Positions 26,430 through 35,131 of a stretch of 64,000 nt of DNA are shown here, in pieces. The translations under genes and the position numbers were made by a program. Origin of the DNA: Pseudomonas sp. PDM15 (GTDB taxonomy: Bacteria > Pseudomonadota > Gammaproteobacteria > Pseudomonadales > Pseudomonadaceae); contig NZ_JACVAA010000002.1 of NCBI RefSeq assembly GCF_014851565.1, positions 620,001 to 684,000 on the forward strand, given 5' to 3'. The notes beneath the pieces were generated by a model. It saw only the letters and a program-made list of their open reading frames with translations. It was not told where the DNA came from and did not search any database. Position 1 is the first letter of the stretch; each line of letters begins with the position of its first letter.

Positions 26430-26906
26430 ATGTCCACGCCCGAAATCCGCCAACCGGTGCCGCCCTTCACCCGCGAGACTGCCATCCTCAAGGTCCGCCT
26501 GGCCGAGGACGGCTGGAACAGCCGCGATGCCGGCAAGGTGGCCCTGGCCTATACCCCCGATACCAGGTGGCGCAACCGCGCCGAGTTCGCCACCAGCCGC
26601 GCCGAGGCCGAGGCCTTTCTGCGGCGCAAGTGGAACAAGGAGCTGGAGTACCGCCTGATCAAGGAGCTGTGGGCATTCACCGACAACCGCATCGCCGTGC
26701 GCTACGCCTACGAGTGGCGCGACGACTCCGGCAACTGGTTCCGCTCGTACGGCAACGAGAACTGGGAGTTCGCCGAGAACGGCCTGATGGCCCATCGCTT
26801 CGCCTGCATCAACGACCTGCCGATCAGCGAGGCCGAGCGCAAATTCCGCTGGCCGCTGGGGCGGCGACCGGATGAGCATCCGGGGCTGTCGGAGCTGGGT
26901 TTGTAA
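26430..26906 (+). CDS. DUF1348 / NTF2-like protein
   Basis: A 158-aa NTF2-fold protein. [66 protein letters not shown] are the strongly conserved segments of the DUF1348 family. Function unknown; a small-molecule-binding or hydratase-like role is plausible from the fold. Start at 26430 with AGGAG. Last gene of the GST operon. Confidence 0.9.
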   Translation: MSTPEIRQPVPPFTRETAILKVRLAEDGWNSRDAGKVALAYTPDTRWRNRAEFATSRAEAEAFLRRKWNKELEYRLIKELWAFTDNRIAVRYAYEWRDDSGNWFRSYGNENWEFAENGLMAHRFACINDLPISEAERKFRWPLGRRPDEHPGLSELGL

Positions 26907-26919
26907 CGACGCCAGGTGT

Positions 26920-26941
26920 CCCGCTTCCGGGCGGAAGCGGG
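26920..26941. terminator. Hairpin between convergent genes
   Basis: A 9-bp stem cccgcttcc / ggaagcggg with a 4-base loop, 13 bp after the DUF1348 stop and 28 bp beyond the stop of the convergent oxidase gene. No T-tract. Confidence 0.55.
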
Positions 26942-26969
26942 CATGCCCGGATGGCGTGAGCGCGCGTCA

Positions 26970-28283
26970 TCAGCGCAGTTTTTCCATCATCTGGTAGTAC
27001 CACATGCCGGCAGCCAGCATCGGGTTGCCGAACACATCGCCCATCGGCACTTTGATGTGCTTGCAGGCGGCGAAGGTGTCGTAGTGGCCGAGGGTGCCGG
27101 TCAGGGCGTTGGCCATGATCTCGCCCATGATATGGGTGGTGGCGATGCCGTGGCCGGAGTAGCCCTGGCAGTACCAGACGTTCTGCGACAGCTTGCCCAG
27201 CTGCGGGATGCGGTTCATCACGATGCCCATGGCGCAGCTCCACTGGAACTCGATCTCCACGCCCTTGAGCTGGGGGAAGGTGCGTTCGATGCACGGGCGC
27301 AGCTCGCCGGCGATATCGCGCGAGTCGCGGCCTGAGTAGTTGGCGCCACCGCCGAACAGCAGGCGGCCGTCGTTGGTCATGCGGTAGTAGTCGAGCACGA
27401 AGCGGCAGTCGTACACGGCCAGGGTCTGCGGGTTGAGCTCCTTGGCCAGCTCGCCCAGCGGCGCAGTGGTGACGATGCCGCCCATGGCCGGGAAGATCAT
27501 GCCCTTGAGCTGCTTGCGCGCCAGCTTGTGGTAGACGTCGCCGGCCAGCAGCACCTGCTTGGCGTCGATGCGGCCCTGGGCGGTGATCACCGCCGGGTTG
27601 GCGCCCTGGACGATGTCCAGCACCTCGGAATGCTCGAAGATCAGCGCGCCCAGGCTCGCGGCGGCCTTGGCCTCGCCGATGCAAAGGTTGAGCGGGTGCA
27701 GGTGCATGTTGCGGGTGTTCTTGATCGCACCCAGGTAGATGTCGCTGGCCAGGTGTTCGCGCACGCCGGCGGCATCGAGCAGGCTCACGTCGTCACCCAT
27801 ACCGCGCTCGATGGCCTCGGCGTAGGAGGCGCGCAGCTCGTCCATGTGCGCAGGCTTCATCGCCGCGTGCAGGTGGCCGTGGCGCAGATCGCACTGGATG
27901 CCGTACTTGGCCACGCGGTTTTTGATGATCTCGTGGCCGCGCCAGCGCAGATGCCAGATGAAGTCGTCGACTTCCTCGCCCAGGGTATTGCGCATCTGCT
28001 TGCGCATGGCCGCATCGCCCGACAGGCTGCCGGTGACCTGGCCGCCGTTGCGCCCGGTGGCGCCCCAGCCGATCTTGTGGGTCTCGACGATGGCCACCTT
28101 GAGGCCGCGCTCGGCCAGCTCCACCGCGGTGGCGACGCCGGTGAAGCCGCCGCCGATGATGGCGACATCGACGCTGACCTGGCCCTGCAGGGTCGGGTAG
28201 TTGGTCTCCTCGTTCAGCGTGGCGCTGTAGTAGGACTTGGCCCGCTCGGCTGCGGCGATAACGGGTTGGGTGGCGGCGTTCAT
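26970..28283 (-). CDS. FAD-dependent amine oxidase, PuuB-like
   Basis: A 437-aa DAO-family flavoprotein. The dinucleotide-binding motif VAIIGGGFTGVATAVELAERG is near residue 40, followed by GWGATGRNGGQVTGSL, and the C-terminal CQGYSGHGIATTHIMGE closes the FAD site. This pattern fits gamma-glutamylputrescine oxidase and related enzymes that oxidise secondary amines with O2. No puu/spu genes lie beside it, so the substrate remains open. It stands alone, with a 444-bp region upstream. Confidence 0.88.
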   Translation of the reverse strand: MNAATQPVIAAAERAKSYYSATLNEETNYPTLQGQVSVDVAIIGGGFTGVATAVELAERGLKVAIVETHKIGWGATGRNGGQVTGSLSGDAAMRKQMRNTLGEEVDDFIWHLRWRGHEIIKNRVAKYGIQCDLRHGHLHAAMKPAHMDELRASYAEAIERGMGDDVSLLDAAGVREHLASDIYLGAIKNTRNMHLHPLNLCIGEAKAAASLGALIFEHSEVLDIVQGANPAVITAQGRIDAKQVLLAGDVYHKLARKQLKGMIFPAMGGIVTTAPLGELAKELNPQTLAVYDCRFVLDYYRMTNDGRLLFGGGANYSGRDSRDIAGELRPCIERTFPQLKGVEIEFQWSCAMGIVMNRIPQLGKLSQNVWYCQGYSGHGIATTHIMGEIMANALTGTLGHYDTFAACKHIKVPMGDVFGNPMLAAGMWYYQMMEKLR

Positions 28284-28727
28284 CGTTGCTTTCCTCTGTG
28301 GCCGGCCCAGCGCGCGGGTCGGCTGTTCTTGTTCTGTATCAGGGTGCTGGTCCGGCGCCTGCTCGCCTCGTCTAGCTGACGGTGCACGCGGATCGAGCGG
28401 GACGCATCGCTATCCAAGGCATGCAAAAACGCGTGTTCAGCAGATAAGTGTTCCGGACCAGGGCGTCCGCGCATATGCGCGAGGAATTGCTCAAGGGGCG
28501 AGCGGGCGATCCGGTGGGCGGGCGTGGCGACAGTGCCAGAGGGCCCAGAAGGCGAGGATTTCGGGGAGCAGCGCGACGCTGTCGCCAACCCTGGATAGGC
28601 AAGGACTGGACACAAGGCTGGAACGGCGGCTGGGCGAACTCATGAAGGCGAGACTCGCACGGCGGCTAATCCGGGTTAAATCCGATTCTTTGCACGCTCA
28701 GTTCATCGCTTGCTAAACAATTTGGAC
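28284..28727. other. Gene-free region between oxidase and lipoprotein genes
   Basis: No ORF here has coding character; frames up to about 160 codons exist on both strands but lack ribosome binding sites and family resemblance. It should contain the promoter of the oxidase gene (minus strand). No repeat or clear operator was found. Confidence 0.5.
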
Positions 28728-29711
28728 TCATGGCTGATACTGGAACGGCCGCCCTAGGCCCTCCTCTATCTGCCCGGAGAGGTACCAGACGCCGGCCAGC
28801 ACACCGCGGTCCGGGCTGCTCAGCAGTGCCCTGGACTCCTGGTCGAGCGCCACCGCCAGGCTGTGCCGCAGCTGCGCCTCGCTCTCCGGGCGGGCGGCGT
28901 CACGGCTGATCAGGGTGAAGATGGTCGCGCCCAGGGACAGCGCCGTACCGGCCACCCTGCCAACCATGGCGGCCACCGCGCTGACCGCGCCACTGGTGGT
29001 CATCTCGTCGACCAGGCGCTCGCTGGTGCGCTGGGCCACCAGGGAGATGCCGGGGTCGGCCGACCAGTCGCCGCCGGGCACGGCGCCCACCCGTTCGAGC
29101 AGTGCGGCATAGGCCGGCAGGCGCTCCAGCGGGTCGGCGTGGATCAGTTGGTAGAGGCTGGCGCCTGGCTCGCCGGAGATCACCGGCAGCGCGGCCAGGC
29201 GCTGGTCGAACTGATCCTGGGGGACGCCGTGACGCCCGGGGATGGTCTGCAGACGCATGTCCAGCTGGCGCACATAGATGCGGGTGGAGGCATGCAGGAT
29301 GCGCTCGGGCGAGACCTCCTCGGCCACCGGCTCGAGCACCAGCTCCTGGTATTCCTCCTGCAGGTAGGCGGCGAGGCGCCGCACCGTAGGATCGTCCTCG
29401 TCGGCGCCGAGCTTGTACCAGGACACCTTGAAGCTCAGCCACTGTTGGGTCCAGTAGCCGTAGAACCAGGGAATGAACTCCTCGTCGGTCTGCCGCTGCA
29501 CCAGCGCCAGCCAGCGCTGCATGGCCTCCAGCGCGTGCTGGCGGGCCTGGTCCTCGGCACTGCGCGAGGCGGCGGCGATGTCCTGGTCGACCTGGCGCCA
29601 GGTGCTCGCGGAGACATGCACGGGCGGATCGCTGGCGCAGCCGACCAGCAACCCGGCCAGCAGCGGGATGCAAAGGCGCCGGCGCGCGGCGACCAGCCAT
29701 GCGGTGCTCAT
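28728..29711 (-). CDS. Putative lipoprotein of unknown function
   Basis: A 327-aa exported protein. The N-terminus has basic residues, a hydrophobic stretch LCIPLLAGLL and a lipobox LVGC (Cys about residue 25), followed by ASDPP; with Asp not at +2, outer-membrane sorting is likely. The rest is mostly helical, with a glycine/alanine-rich hydrophobic region AVSAVAAMVGRVAGTALSLG around residue 245 that could associate with membrane. No family recognised. Confidence 0.75.
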   Translation of the reverse strand: MSTAWLVAARRRLCIPLLAGLLVGCASDPPVHVSASTWRQVDQDIAAASRSAEDQARQHALEAMQRWLALVQRQTDEEFIPWFYGYWTQQWLSFKVSWYKLGADEDDPTVRRLAAYLQEEYQELVLEPVAEEVSPERILHASTRIYVRQLDMRLQTIPGRHGVPQDQFDQRLAALPVISGEPGASLYQLIHADPLERLPAYAALLERVGAVPGGDWSADPGISLVAQRTSERLVDEMTTSGAVSAVAAMVGRVAGTALSLGATIFTLISRDAARPESEAQLRHSLAVALDQESRALLSSPDRGVLAGVWYLSGQIEEGLGRPFQYQP

Positions 29712-29876
29712 GTGATATCGCCTGCCCGCCGCTGCGGCGAGCCGCCCTTCCCTTTCCCGACAGGTCGCAGGTCAAGCCCCGCTACCCGCCCGGCCCCCGC
29801 TCCAACGGAACGTCCAGCACGCCCGACCCTGGTGGTTTCAGTATAGGAGCCGGCGCCTCGGCGGAGCGCAGAAACG

Positions 29877-29900
29877 ACAACCGCCCGAGAGGGCGGTTGT
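29877..29900 (-). terminator. Terminator of the HPF-like gene
   Basis: A perfect 10-bp stem acaaccgccc / gggcggttgt with a 4-base loop, 26 bp beyond the stop of the HPF-like gene; on the minus strand it is followed by CGTTTCT. Confidence 0.75.
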
Positions 29901-29926
29901 GTTGATCGCGACAATGGAGGCGCGGG

Positions 29927-30340
29927 TTATTCGCGTTGCAGGTCGTCCTGCTTGGCCAGGAATTCCTCTTCCAACAGGGCATCGGTGAGCAGCACGTCGC
30001 CGGCTTCGACGAAGCGGCCGGTGGAGAGAGTTTTGCCCTCCAGGCGCCCGGTCAGGTGTTCCAGGGCATGGCGCATCTTCTCGGCGGCGCCGTCGATGGC
30101 CAGGCCCATGGCCTCGGCCTTGTGCGTCACGGAGATGGGCTGATGGCCCTTGGGCCGGGCCTCGATCTGGCAGCGCTTGTCGTCGCCGCCGGACTTGTGC
30201 GCGTTCTCATCGCTGATGTGGACGACCACCCGGGTCAGCAGCTCGTCGAAATGTTCGAGCCTGTCCATCACCTCCGCGCTTACCCATTCCTGAAGCCGAG
30301 CACTACCTTCGATCTGATTGGTGCGAACTTGAACTTGCAT
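29927..30340 (-). CDS. HPF/RaiA-type ribosome-associated protein
   Basis: A 137-aa protein with the ribosome hibernation factor fold in the first ~100 residues (MQVQVRTNQIEG, VMDRLEHFDELLTRVVVHISDE, RCQIEARPKGHQPISVTHKA) and an acidic extension of about 35 residues. The fold binds the 30S decoding centre under stress; this stand-alone paralogue lies away from rpoN. GAGGAAG precedes the ATG. The longer upstream frame has no support. Confidence 0.82.
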   Translation of the reverse strand: MQVQVRTNQIEGSARLQEWVSAEVMDRLEHFDELLTRVVVHISDENAHKSGGDDKRCQIEARPKGHQPISVTHKAEAMGLAIDGAAEKMRHALEHLTGRLEGKTLSTGRFVEAGDVLLTDALLEEEFLAKQDDLQRE

Positions 30341-30604
30341 GGGGCTTCCTCGTTTTCCTGGGGTGTTCCGAGGTACTGCGGCTGCGGGGTCAGGCGGGTG
30401 AAGCATCTCCTCTGGTGTGCCTGCGAAGCGCCGTGCGCCGACCATCGGCGCACCACTCCCCTTGCTGGGCCACACAACTTCGAATGGACCGAGGCGTCTG
30501 CCACGGTCCGGATGAATCTCTGGCTCCAGTCTTACTACAGGCGCTGCCGGTGAGCAAATCCAGGATGGCGCACCCCCGTCGCACGAGTGTTGCAGCAGAT
30601 TGCG

Positions 30605-31018
30605 CTAGTCGGCCTGCCGCGCCCGCAGGCTGGCCATCATGCGCTCGGCGTTCTCGTTGCACAGCATGCCCTCGGGCTTGTTCTCGATATCGGCGATGGT
30701 GGCCAGCAGCTGTGCCTTGTTCTGCGCCAGACGCGCCTGCATCACCTCGATTTCCTCGACCTTGCGCTTGAGCGCGGCGAGCAGCTCGTCGTGGGGCCAG
30801 CTCTGCGCCACCGGGTCGGGCAGCAGGCGGCGGATCTCCTCCAGACTGAAGCCCGACTGCTGGGCGCGAGTGATCACCGCCAGGACCTGCTCGGTCTGTG
30901 CCGGGTATTCGCGATAGCCGTTGGCCTGACGCTGGGCGGCGATCAGCCCGCTGGCCTCGTAGAAGCGGATGCGCGAGGCGGCCAGGCCGGTGCGTTTCGC
31001 CAGTTCACCGATCTTCAT
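30605..31018 (-). CDS. MerR family transcriptional regulator
   Basis: A 137-aa regulator: MKIGELAKRTGLAASRIRFYEASGLI is the winged-helix, RRLL...KRKVEEIEVMQARLAQNK the dimerising coiled coil. Only one Cys (MLCNEN) is present, so it lacks the cluster ligands of SoxR and the metal sites of MerR/CueR; it may sense an organic or thiol-reactive compound. It is divergent from the Old Yellow Enzyme gene and almost surely controls it through the 19-bp-spacer promoter at 31037-31067. Confidence 0.92.
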   Translation of the reverse strand: MKIGELAKRTGLAASRIRFYEASGLIAAQRQANGYREYPAQTEQVLAVITRAQQSGFSLEEIRRLLPDPVAQSWPHDELLAALKRKVEEIEVMQARLAQNKAQLLATIADIENKPEGMLCNENAERMMASLRARQAD

Positions 31019-31036
31019 GAAATGCTCCGTGGGGTA

Positions 31037-31067
31037 TTGACCTTGAAGTTAACTTTAATCTTAGGCT
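31037..31067 (+). promoter_or_regulatory. MerR-type promoter with 19-bp spacer and central dyad
   Basis: -35 ttgacc (31037-31042) and -10 taggct (31062-31067) are separated by 19 bp. The spacer holds the near-perfect palindrome ttgaagttaactttaa (31043-31058). An overlong spacer with a centred dyad is the hallmark of promoters that MerR proteins activate by DNA untwisting. The Old Yellow Enzyme ATG is 30 bp downstream. Confidence 0.85.
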
Positions 31068-31096
31068 TCACCCATCGTCCACCGGGAGAACCCTTC

Positions 31097-32329
31097 ATGA
31101 GCCCCTTCCAGCCCCTGCAACTGCCCAACGGCACCAGCATTCCCAACCGCATTGCCAAGGCCGCCATGGAAGAGAACATGGCCAGCATCGACCAGGGCCC
31201 CTCCGCCGAGCTGCTGCGCCTGTACCGGGCCTGGGCCGAGGGTGGTGCCGGGCTGCTGCTGACCGGCAACGTGATGATCGACCGCCACGCCATGACCGGC
31301 CCTGGCGGCGTGGTGCTGGAAGACGACAGCCTGCTGCAGCGCTTCCGCGAATGGGCCAAGGTCGGCCGCGCCAAGGGCGCGCAGTTCTGGATGCAGCTCA
31401 ACCACCCGGGGCGGCAGATGCAGGCCAACCTCGGCCAGCCGACCGTGGCGCCCTCCGCCGTGCCCCTGGAGCTGGGCAGCTTCTCCAAGATGTTCCCGCT
31501 GCCCAAGGCGCTGGACGACGCGGAAATCGGCGCGCTGATCCAGCGCTTCGCCAACAGCGCCGAGCTCGCCGAACGCGCCGGCTTCAGCGGTGTGCAGGTT
31601 CACGCTGCCCACGGTTACCTGCTCAGCCAGTTCCTCTCGCCACTGTCCAACCAGCGCACGGACCGCTGGGGCGGGCCGCTGGAAAACCGTGCCCGCCTGC
31701 TGCTGGAAGTGGTCAAGGCGGTGCGAGCGCGCGTTTCGCCGGGCTTCTGCGTGGCGGTCAAGCTCAACTCGGCGGACTTCCAGCGCGGCGGTTTCGACGC
31801 CGCCGACGCCAAGCGCGTGGTGGAGATGCTCAATGAGCTGGACGTCGACCTGGTCGAACTGTCCGGCGGCAGCTACGAGGCCCCGGCCATGCAAGGCGAC
31901 GCCCGCGACGGCCGCACCCTGGCGCGCGAGGCCTACTTCCTCGAATTCGCCGGCGAGATCGCCTCCGTGGCGCGCATGCCGGTGATGGTTACCGGCGGCA
32001 TCCGTCGCCTGCCGGTGGTGGAGAAAGTGCTGGAAAGCGGCGTGGCCATGGCCGGCATCGCCACCGCCCTGGCCATCGACCCGGCGCTGCCCGAGCACTG
32101 GCGCCAGGGCCGCGAGCGTCGTGCCGAACTGGCGCCGATCGCCTGGAAACGCAAGGCCCTGGCCTCGCTGGCCTACATGGCGGCGGTGAAGTTCCAGCTG
32201 CGCCGTCTTAGCCAGGGCCACCAGCCCAACCCGGACGTGTCGCCACTGCGCGCCCTGATCGGCGAGCAGCTGCGTATCGCCCGCCGCGCCCGCCAGTACA
32301 AGCGCTGGATCGCCAGCCGCGCCGGCTAA
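31097..32329 (+). CDS. Old Yellow Enzyme-like NADH:flavin oxidoreductase
   Basis: A 410-aa FMN TIM barrel. QFWMQLNHPGRQ, the HAAHGYLLSQFLSP and SNQRTDRWGG segments are typical of the OYE/2,4-dienoyl-CoA reductase barrel, without the C-terminal iron-sulfur/FAD domains. OYEs reduce activated C=C bonds of enones, nitro-esters and similar electrophiles. GGGAGAA precedes the ATG. Control by the divergent MerR is strongly suggested by the promoter architecture. The C-terminal ~60 residues (Arg-rich) extend beyond the barrel. Confidence 0.92.
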   Translation: MSPFQPLQLPNGTSIPNRIAKAAMEENMASIDQGPSAELLRLYRAWAEGGAGLLLTGNVMIDRHAMTGPGGVVLEDDSLLQRFREWAKVGRAKGAQFWMQLNHPGRQMQANLGQPTVAPSAVPLELGSFSKMFPLPKALDDAEIGALIQRFANSAELAERAGFSGVQVHAAHGYLLSQFLSPLSNQRTDRWGGPLENRARLLLEVVKAVRARVSPGFCVAVKLNSADFQRGGFDAADAKRVVEMLNELDVDLVELSGGSYEAPAMQGDARDGRTLAREAYFLEFAGEIASVARMPVMVTGGIRRLPVVEKVLESGVAMAGIATALAIDPALPEHWRQGRERRAELAPIAWKRKALASLAYMAAVKFQLRRLSQGHQPNPDVSPLRALIGEQLRIARRARQYKRWIASRAG

Positions 32330-33237
32330 CGCAGGCCGTCCAGGGCCTGGCGGCTGCGTTCGAACCAGCCCAGCAGGTAGTCCGCCAGGGCCTGGGTGCG
32401 GCGCGGCAGGGTGCCCTGCCAGGGATGCACGAGGAACACCGGCGTACTGCGGGTCTGGTGATCGCGCAGCAGCCAGACCAGACGGCCGTCGCCAAGTTCG
32501 TCCTGCACCATGTAGGACGGCAGGCGCGCCACGCCGGCGCCGCTCAGCGCCGCCTTCTTCAACAGGCTGTAGTGATTGCTGGCCAGGTTGCCGGACACCC
32601 GCACCCGCTCCAGCTGATGCTGGCGGTGGTACAGCCACTCCTCGAAACCGCTGTAGTGGGTGTTCAGCAGGCACTGGTGCGCGCCCAGCTCGGCCGGCGT
32701 CTGCGGTTTGCCGTGGCGTGCCAGGTAGGCCGGCGCGGCGCAGGTGATTTCCTGCAGGGCGAACAGCGGCTTGGCCACCAGGCGCTCGTCCGGACTTACG
32801 CCGGAACGGATGGCCAGGTCGAAGCCGTCCGCCACCAGGTCGCGATAGACATTGGCCAGGTCCAGCTCGACCCGCACTTGCGGGTAGCGGCTGGCGAAGT
32901 CCAGCAACAACGCATCGAAGAAGGTCTCGCCGAGGGACACCGGCACGGTCAGACGCACCGTACCGCTGACCTCCTCCTGCAGGCTGCGCACCACCTGGCG
33001 CGCGCGCTGGGCCTGGGCCTGCAGCGCCTGGGCCTCGGGCAGCAGGGCGGCGCCGGCGGCGGTCAGGTGCAGCCGGCGCGTGGTGCGGTGCAGCAGCTGG
33101 CTGCCGAGGCTGCGTTCCAGGCCGCTGATACGTTTGGACAGCTGGCCCTTGCTGCAGCCCAGACGCTCGGCCGCGGCGGTGAAGCTGCCGGCTTCCACCA
33201 GCAGAGCGAAGGCGGCCAGGTCTTCCAGTTCGCTCAT
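32326..33237 (-). CDS. LysR-type transcriptional regulator
   Basis: A 303-aa regulator: MSELEDLAAFALLVEAGSFT, CSKGQLSKRISGLERSLGSQ, LLHRTTRRLHLTAAG, effector domain with ADGFDLAIRSGVSPDE. Convergent with the OYE gene, overlapping its stop by 4 bp. Divergent from the SDR-like gene at 33351, with a perfect dyad at 33282-33300 in the 113-bp gap. Confidence 0.93.
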   Translation of the reverse strand: MSELEDLAAFALLVEAGSFTAAAERLGCSKGQLSKRISGLERSLGSQLLHRTTRRLHLTAAGAALLPEAQALQAQAQRARQVVRSLQEEVSGTVRLTVPVSLGETFFDALLLDFASRYPQVRVELDLANVYRDLVADGFDLAIRSGVSPDERLVAKPLFALQEITCAAPAYLARHGKPQTPAELGAHQCLLNTHYSGFEEWLYHRQHQLERVRVSGNLASNHYSLLKKAALSGAGVARLPSYMVQDELGDGRLVWLLRDHQTRSTPVFLVHPWQGTLPRRTQALADYLLGWFERSRQALDGLR

Positions 33238-33281
33238 GGCGTGGCGCTCATTGTTTCCTGATGAGAACCAAAGGTTTCACA

Positions 33282-33300
33282 TTGCCAGGATTATTGGCAA
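33282..33300. promoter_or_regulatory. LysR-type dyad operator
   Basis: ttgcca (33282-33287) and tggcaa (33295-33300) form a perfect inverted repeat with a 7-bp spacer between the divergent LysR gene and the SDR-like gene. It contains several T-N11-A pairs. Confidence 0.7.
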
Positions 33301-33350
33301 CAGCGCAGCGCCTAAGCTGGCCCCGTCACTCACCAGTACGGAGCCACTCC

Positions 33351-33950
33351 ATGAAAATCATCCTGATCGGCGCCAGCGGCACCATTGGCCGCGCCATCGA
33401 CCACGAACTCAAGGACCGCCATCAGATCGTCCGCGTCGGCCGCAACAGCGGCGAGCTGCAGGTGGACATCACCGACCCGGCCTCGATCCGCCGCCTGTTC
33501 GAGCAGACCGGCCGGTTCGACGCCCTGATCAGCGCCGCCGGCAACGGCCACTTCGGCCCGCTGGAAGAACTCACCGCCAAGGAGTTCGCCGTGGGCCTGG
33601 ACGACAAGCTGATGGGCCAGGTCAACCTGGTGCTGATCGGCCGCGAGTTCGCCAACGACGGCGCCTCCTTCACCCTCACCTCCGGCGTGCTCAGCGAAGA
33701 CCCGATCCGCTTCGGCAGCGCCCTGAGCATGGTCAACGCGGCGGTCGACGGTTTCGTCCGTGGCGCCGCCATCGAGCTGCCGCGCGGCCTGCGCATCAAC
33801 AGCGTGAGCCCGACCGTGCTGGAAGAGTCGCTGCCCAACTACGGCCCCTACTTCCGCGGCTTCAAGGCGGTACCTGCAGCCACAGTGGCGCTGGCCTACG
33901 CCAAGAGCGCGGAAGGCCGGCAGACCGGGCAGGTCTATCGCGTACTGTGA
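33351..33950 (+). CDS. Short SDR-like protein
   Basis: A 199-aa Rossmann protein: MKIILIGASGTIGRAIDHEL carries GxxGxxG, ISAAGNGHF replaces NNAG, and the active-site region SMVNAAVDGF has no YxxxK Tyr. It matches the short, atypical SDRs often paired with LysR regulators. A carbonyl reductase role is likely but the missing Tyr leaves catalysis in doubt. GGAGC precedes the ATG. Confidence 0.85.
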   Translation: MKIILIGASGTIGRAIDHELKDRHQIVRVGRNSGELQVDITDPASIRRLFEQTGRFDALISAAGNGHFGPLEELTAKEFAVGLDDKLMGQVNLVLIGREFANDGASFTLTSGVLSEDPIRFGSALSMVNAAVDGFVRGAAIELPRGLRINSVSPTVLEESLPNYGPYFRGFKAVPAATVALAYAKSAEGRQTGQVYRVL

Positions 33951-34018
33951 TCCCGGCGGTTGCCTGAGCGTGCCAGCGGTGGCACCGTGGTGGGGTGTTT
34001 CAGACAAGGACGCCCCTC

Positions 34019-34321
34019 ATGACCCGATCACTGCAACTCTCCGCCCTGCTCGCCTGTGCGCTGCTGGCCGCCTGTTCCTCCAGCCCGGACAAACCGGCCG
34101 CCGCGAGCAAGGGCGATGGCCGCTGCAACGCCGAGGCTGTGCAACATCTGGTGGAAAAGCGCATCACCACCGAGATGGCCGAGGAAGCTCGCGCAGAAGC
34201 CGGCGCCGAGCACCTGCGGGTGACCCAGCCGAACCAGCCGGTGACCATGGACTACAACCCGCAGCGCCTGAACATCGACATCGACGAAGACGACACCATC
34301 ATCCGCCTGAGCTGCGGCTGA
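34019..34321 (+). CDS. Peptidase inhibitor I78 family lipoprotein
   Basis: A 100-aa exported protein: signal peptide LSALLACALLAACSSS with lipobox LAAC, then CNAEAVQHLVEKRITTEMAEEA, HLRVTQPNQPVTMDYNPQRLNIDIDE, RLSCG, the I78 potato-inhibitor-like fold closed by a Cys-Cys pair. Family members inhibit serine proteases such as subtilisin; lipid-anchoring would place it in the periplasm or on the outer membrane. Its stop overlaps the next start (TGATG). Confidence 0.9.
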   Translation: MTRSLQLSALLACALLAACSSSPDKPAAASKGDGRCNAEAVQHLVEKRITTEMAEEARAEAGAEHLRVTQPNQPVTMDYNPQRLNIDIDEDDTIIRLSCG

Positions 34322-34773
34322 TGCGCGCGCTGCTCTGCAGCCTGCTCGCCACCTGCGTGGTCGGCCAGGCCACGGCGCTGGGCCGGGAAGTCAGCTACGG
34401 CGAGGCTCGCGAGCAGTTCGCCAGCCTGCGCCAGGTGCTCGACTGCGGCAGCTGGAAGCTTGGCGAAAACCACGGTGACCTGCGCCTGCTGCGCTACTCG
34501 CGATACGGCCAAGACCTGATCTTCGTCGACCGCATCGCCCCGGATCAGGCAGGTGCGCTGTGGCGGGTGGAACAGGGCTACGGCTTCGCCGAGGTCAACA
34601 ACGACCACGCCGAACTGAGCTTCGCCCAGCTCAGCTGCGCCAGCGATGGCGCCACCCGGGTGACGGTGGAGGGCCTGGCCGAGAATGGCCACGAGCAGAG
34701 CCACTGGAAGGTCCGCATCGATCTGAACCTCGAAAGCGGCACCTACAGCTACGACGCCAGCCCCGCCGAATAA
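34321..34773 (+). CDS. Secreted hypothetical protein coupled to the I78 inhibitor
   Basis: A 150-aa protein with an N-terminal signal peptide (MRALLCSLLATCVVGQATALG). The mature part is hydrophilic with two cysteines (LDCGSW and LSCASDG) that may form a disulfide. No family recognised. Coupling by a 1-bp overlap to the inhibitor gene suggests a shared envelope role. Its end overlaps the convergent monooxygenase gene by 25 bp. Confidence 0.75.
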   Translation: MRALLCSLLATCVVGQATALGREVSYGEAREQFASLRQVLDCGSWKLGENHGDLRLLRYSRYGQDLIFVDRIAPDQAGALWRVEQGYGFAEVNNDHAELSFAQLSCASDGATRVTVEGLAENGHEQSHWKVRIDLNLESGTYSYDASPAE

Positions 34774-35057
34774 TCCTCGACGCGCATCTCCATGCGCCGG
34801 ATCAGGCCACTTTCCACCAGGCGGCCGAGCAGCTGCATGTGCGGCAGTTGCAGGTGCGCCTGCAGCGCCTGCTCGGAAGCCCACTGCCCGCACAGCTGCC
34901 ACTCCTCGGGGCACTGCTGGTCATGCAGCAGCTCGCAGCCATGGCAGGCGGCATCGCGCCTGGCCCGCAGCAACAACTCGCACAGACGCAGGCCGAGCTC
35001 CTCGCCGTGGCCTTCCCGGGCCTGGAAGCGCGCCAGGCTGGTGATTGCTTGATTCAT
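34749..35057 (-). CDS. Putative quinol monooxygenase (ABM family)
   Basis: A 102-aa dimeric alpha+beta-barrel-like protein: ITSLARFQAREGHGEELGLRLCELL, CHGCELLHDQQCPEEWQLCGQW, ALQAHLQLPHMQ match the antibiotic-biosynthesis-monooxygenase/YgiN-like family. Those proteins oxidise quinols or simply bind them. Position directly after the SDR gene (74-bp gap, same strand) suggests an SDR-monooxygenase operon under the AraC gene. Confidence 0.85.
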   Translation of the reverse strand: MNQAITSLARFQAREGHGEELGLRLCELLLRARRDAACHGCELLHDQQCPEEWQLCGQWASEQALQAHLQLPHMQLLGRLVESGLIRRMEMRVEDYSAGLAS

Positions 35058-35131
35058 TGCATGTCTCCCGCAAGAGCCGCCCCCTGTGGGGCGGCGTATC
35101 GTTCCAGACGGGTCGTCTCGGAAAGACCCTC

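Noticed and set aside
24317..26536. 739-codon minus-strand frame opposite the redox fusion
   Set aside because: The plus strand encodes an intact PNPOx-FNR-ferredoxin protein with a good ribosome binding site.
28237..28716. 159-codon plus-strand frame in the gap before the lipoprotein gene
   Set aside because: It begins inside the oxidase gene on the opposite strand, lacks a ribosome binding site and has no family resemblance.
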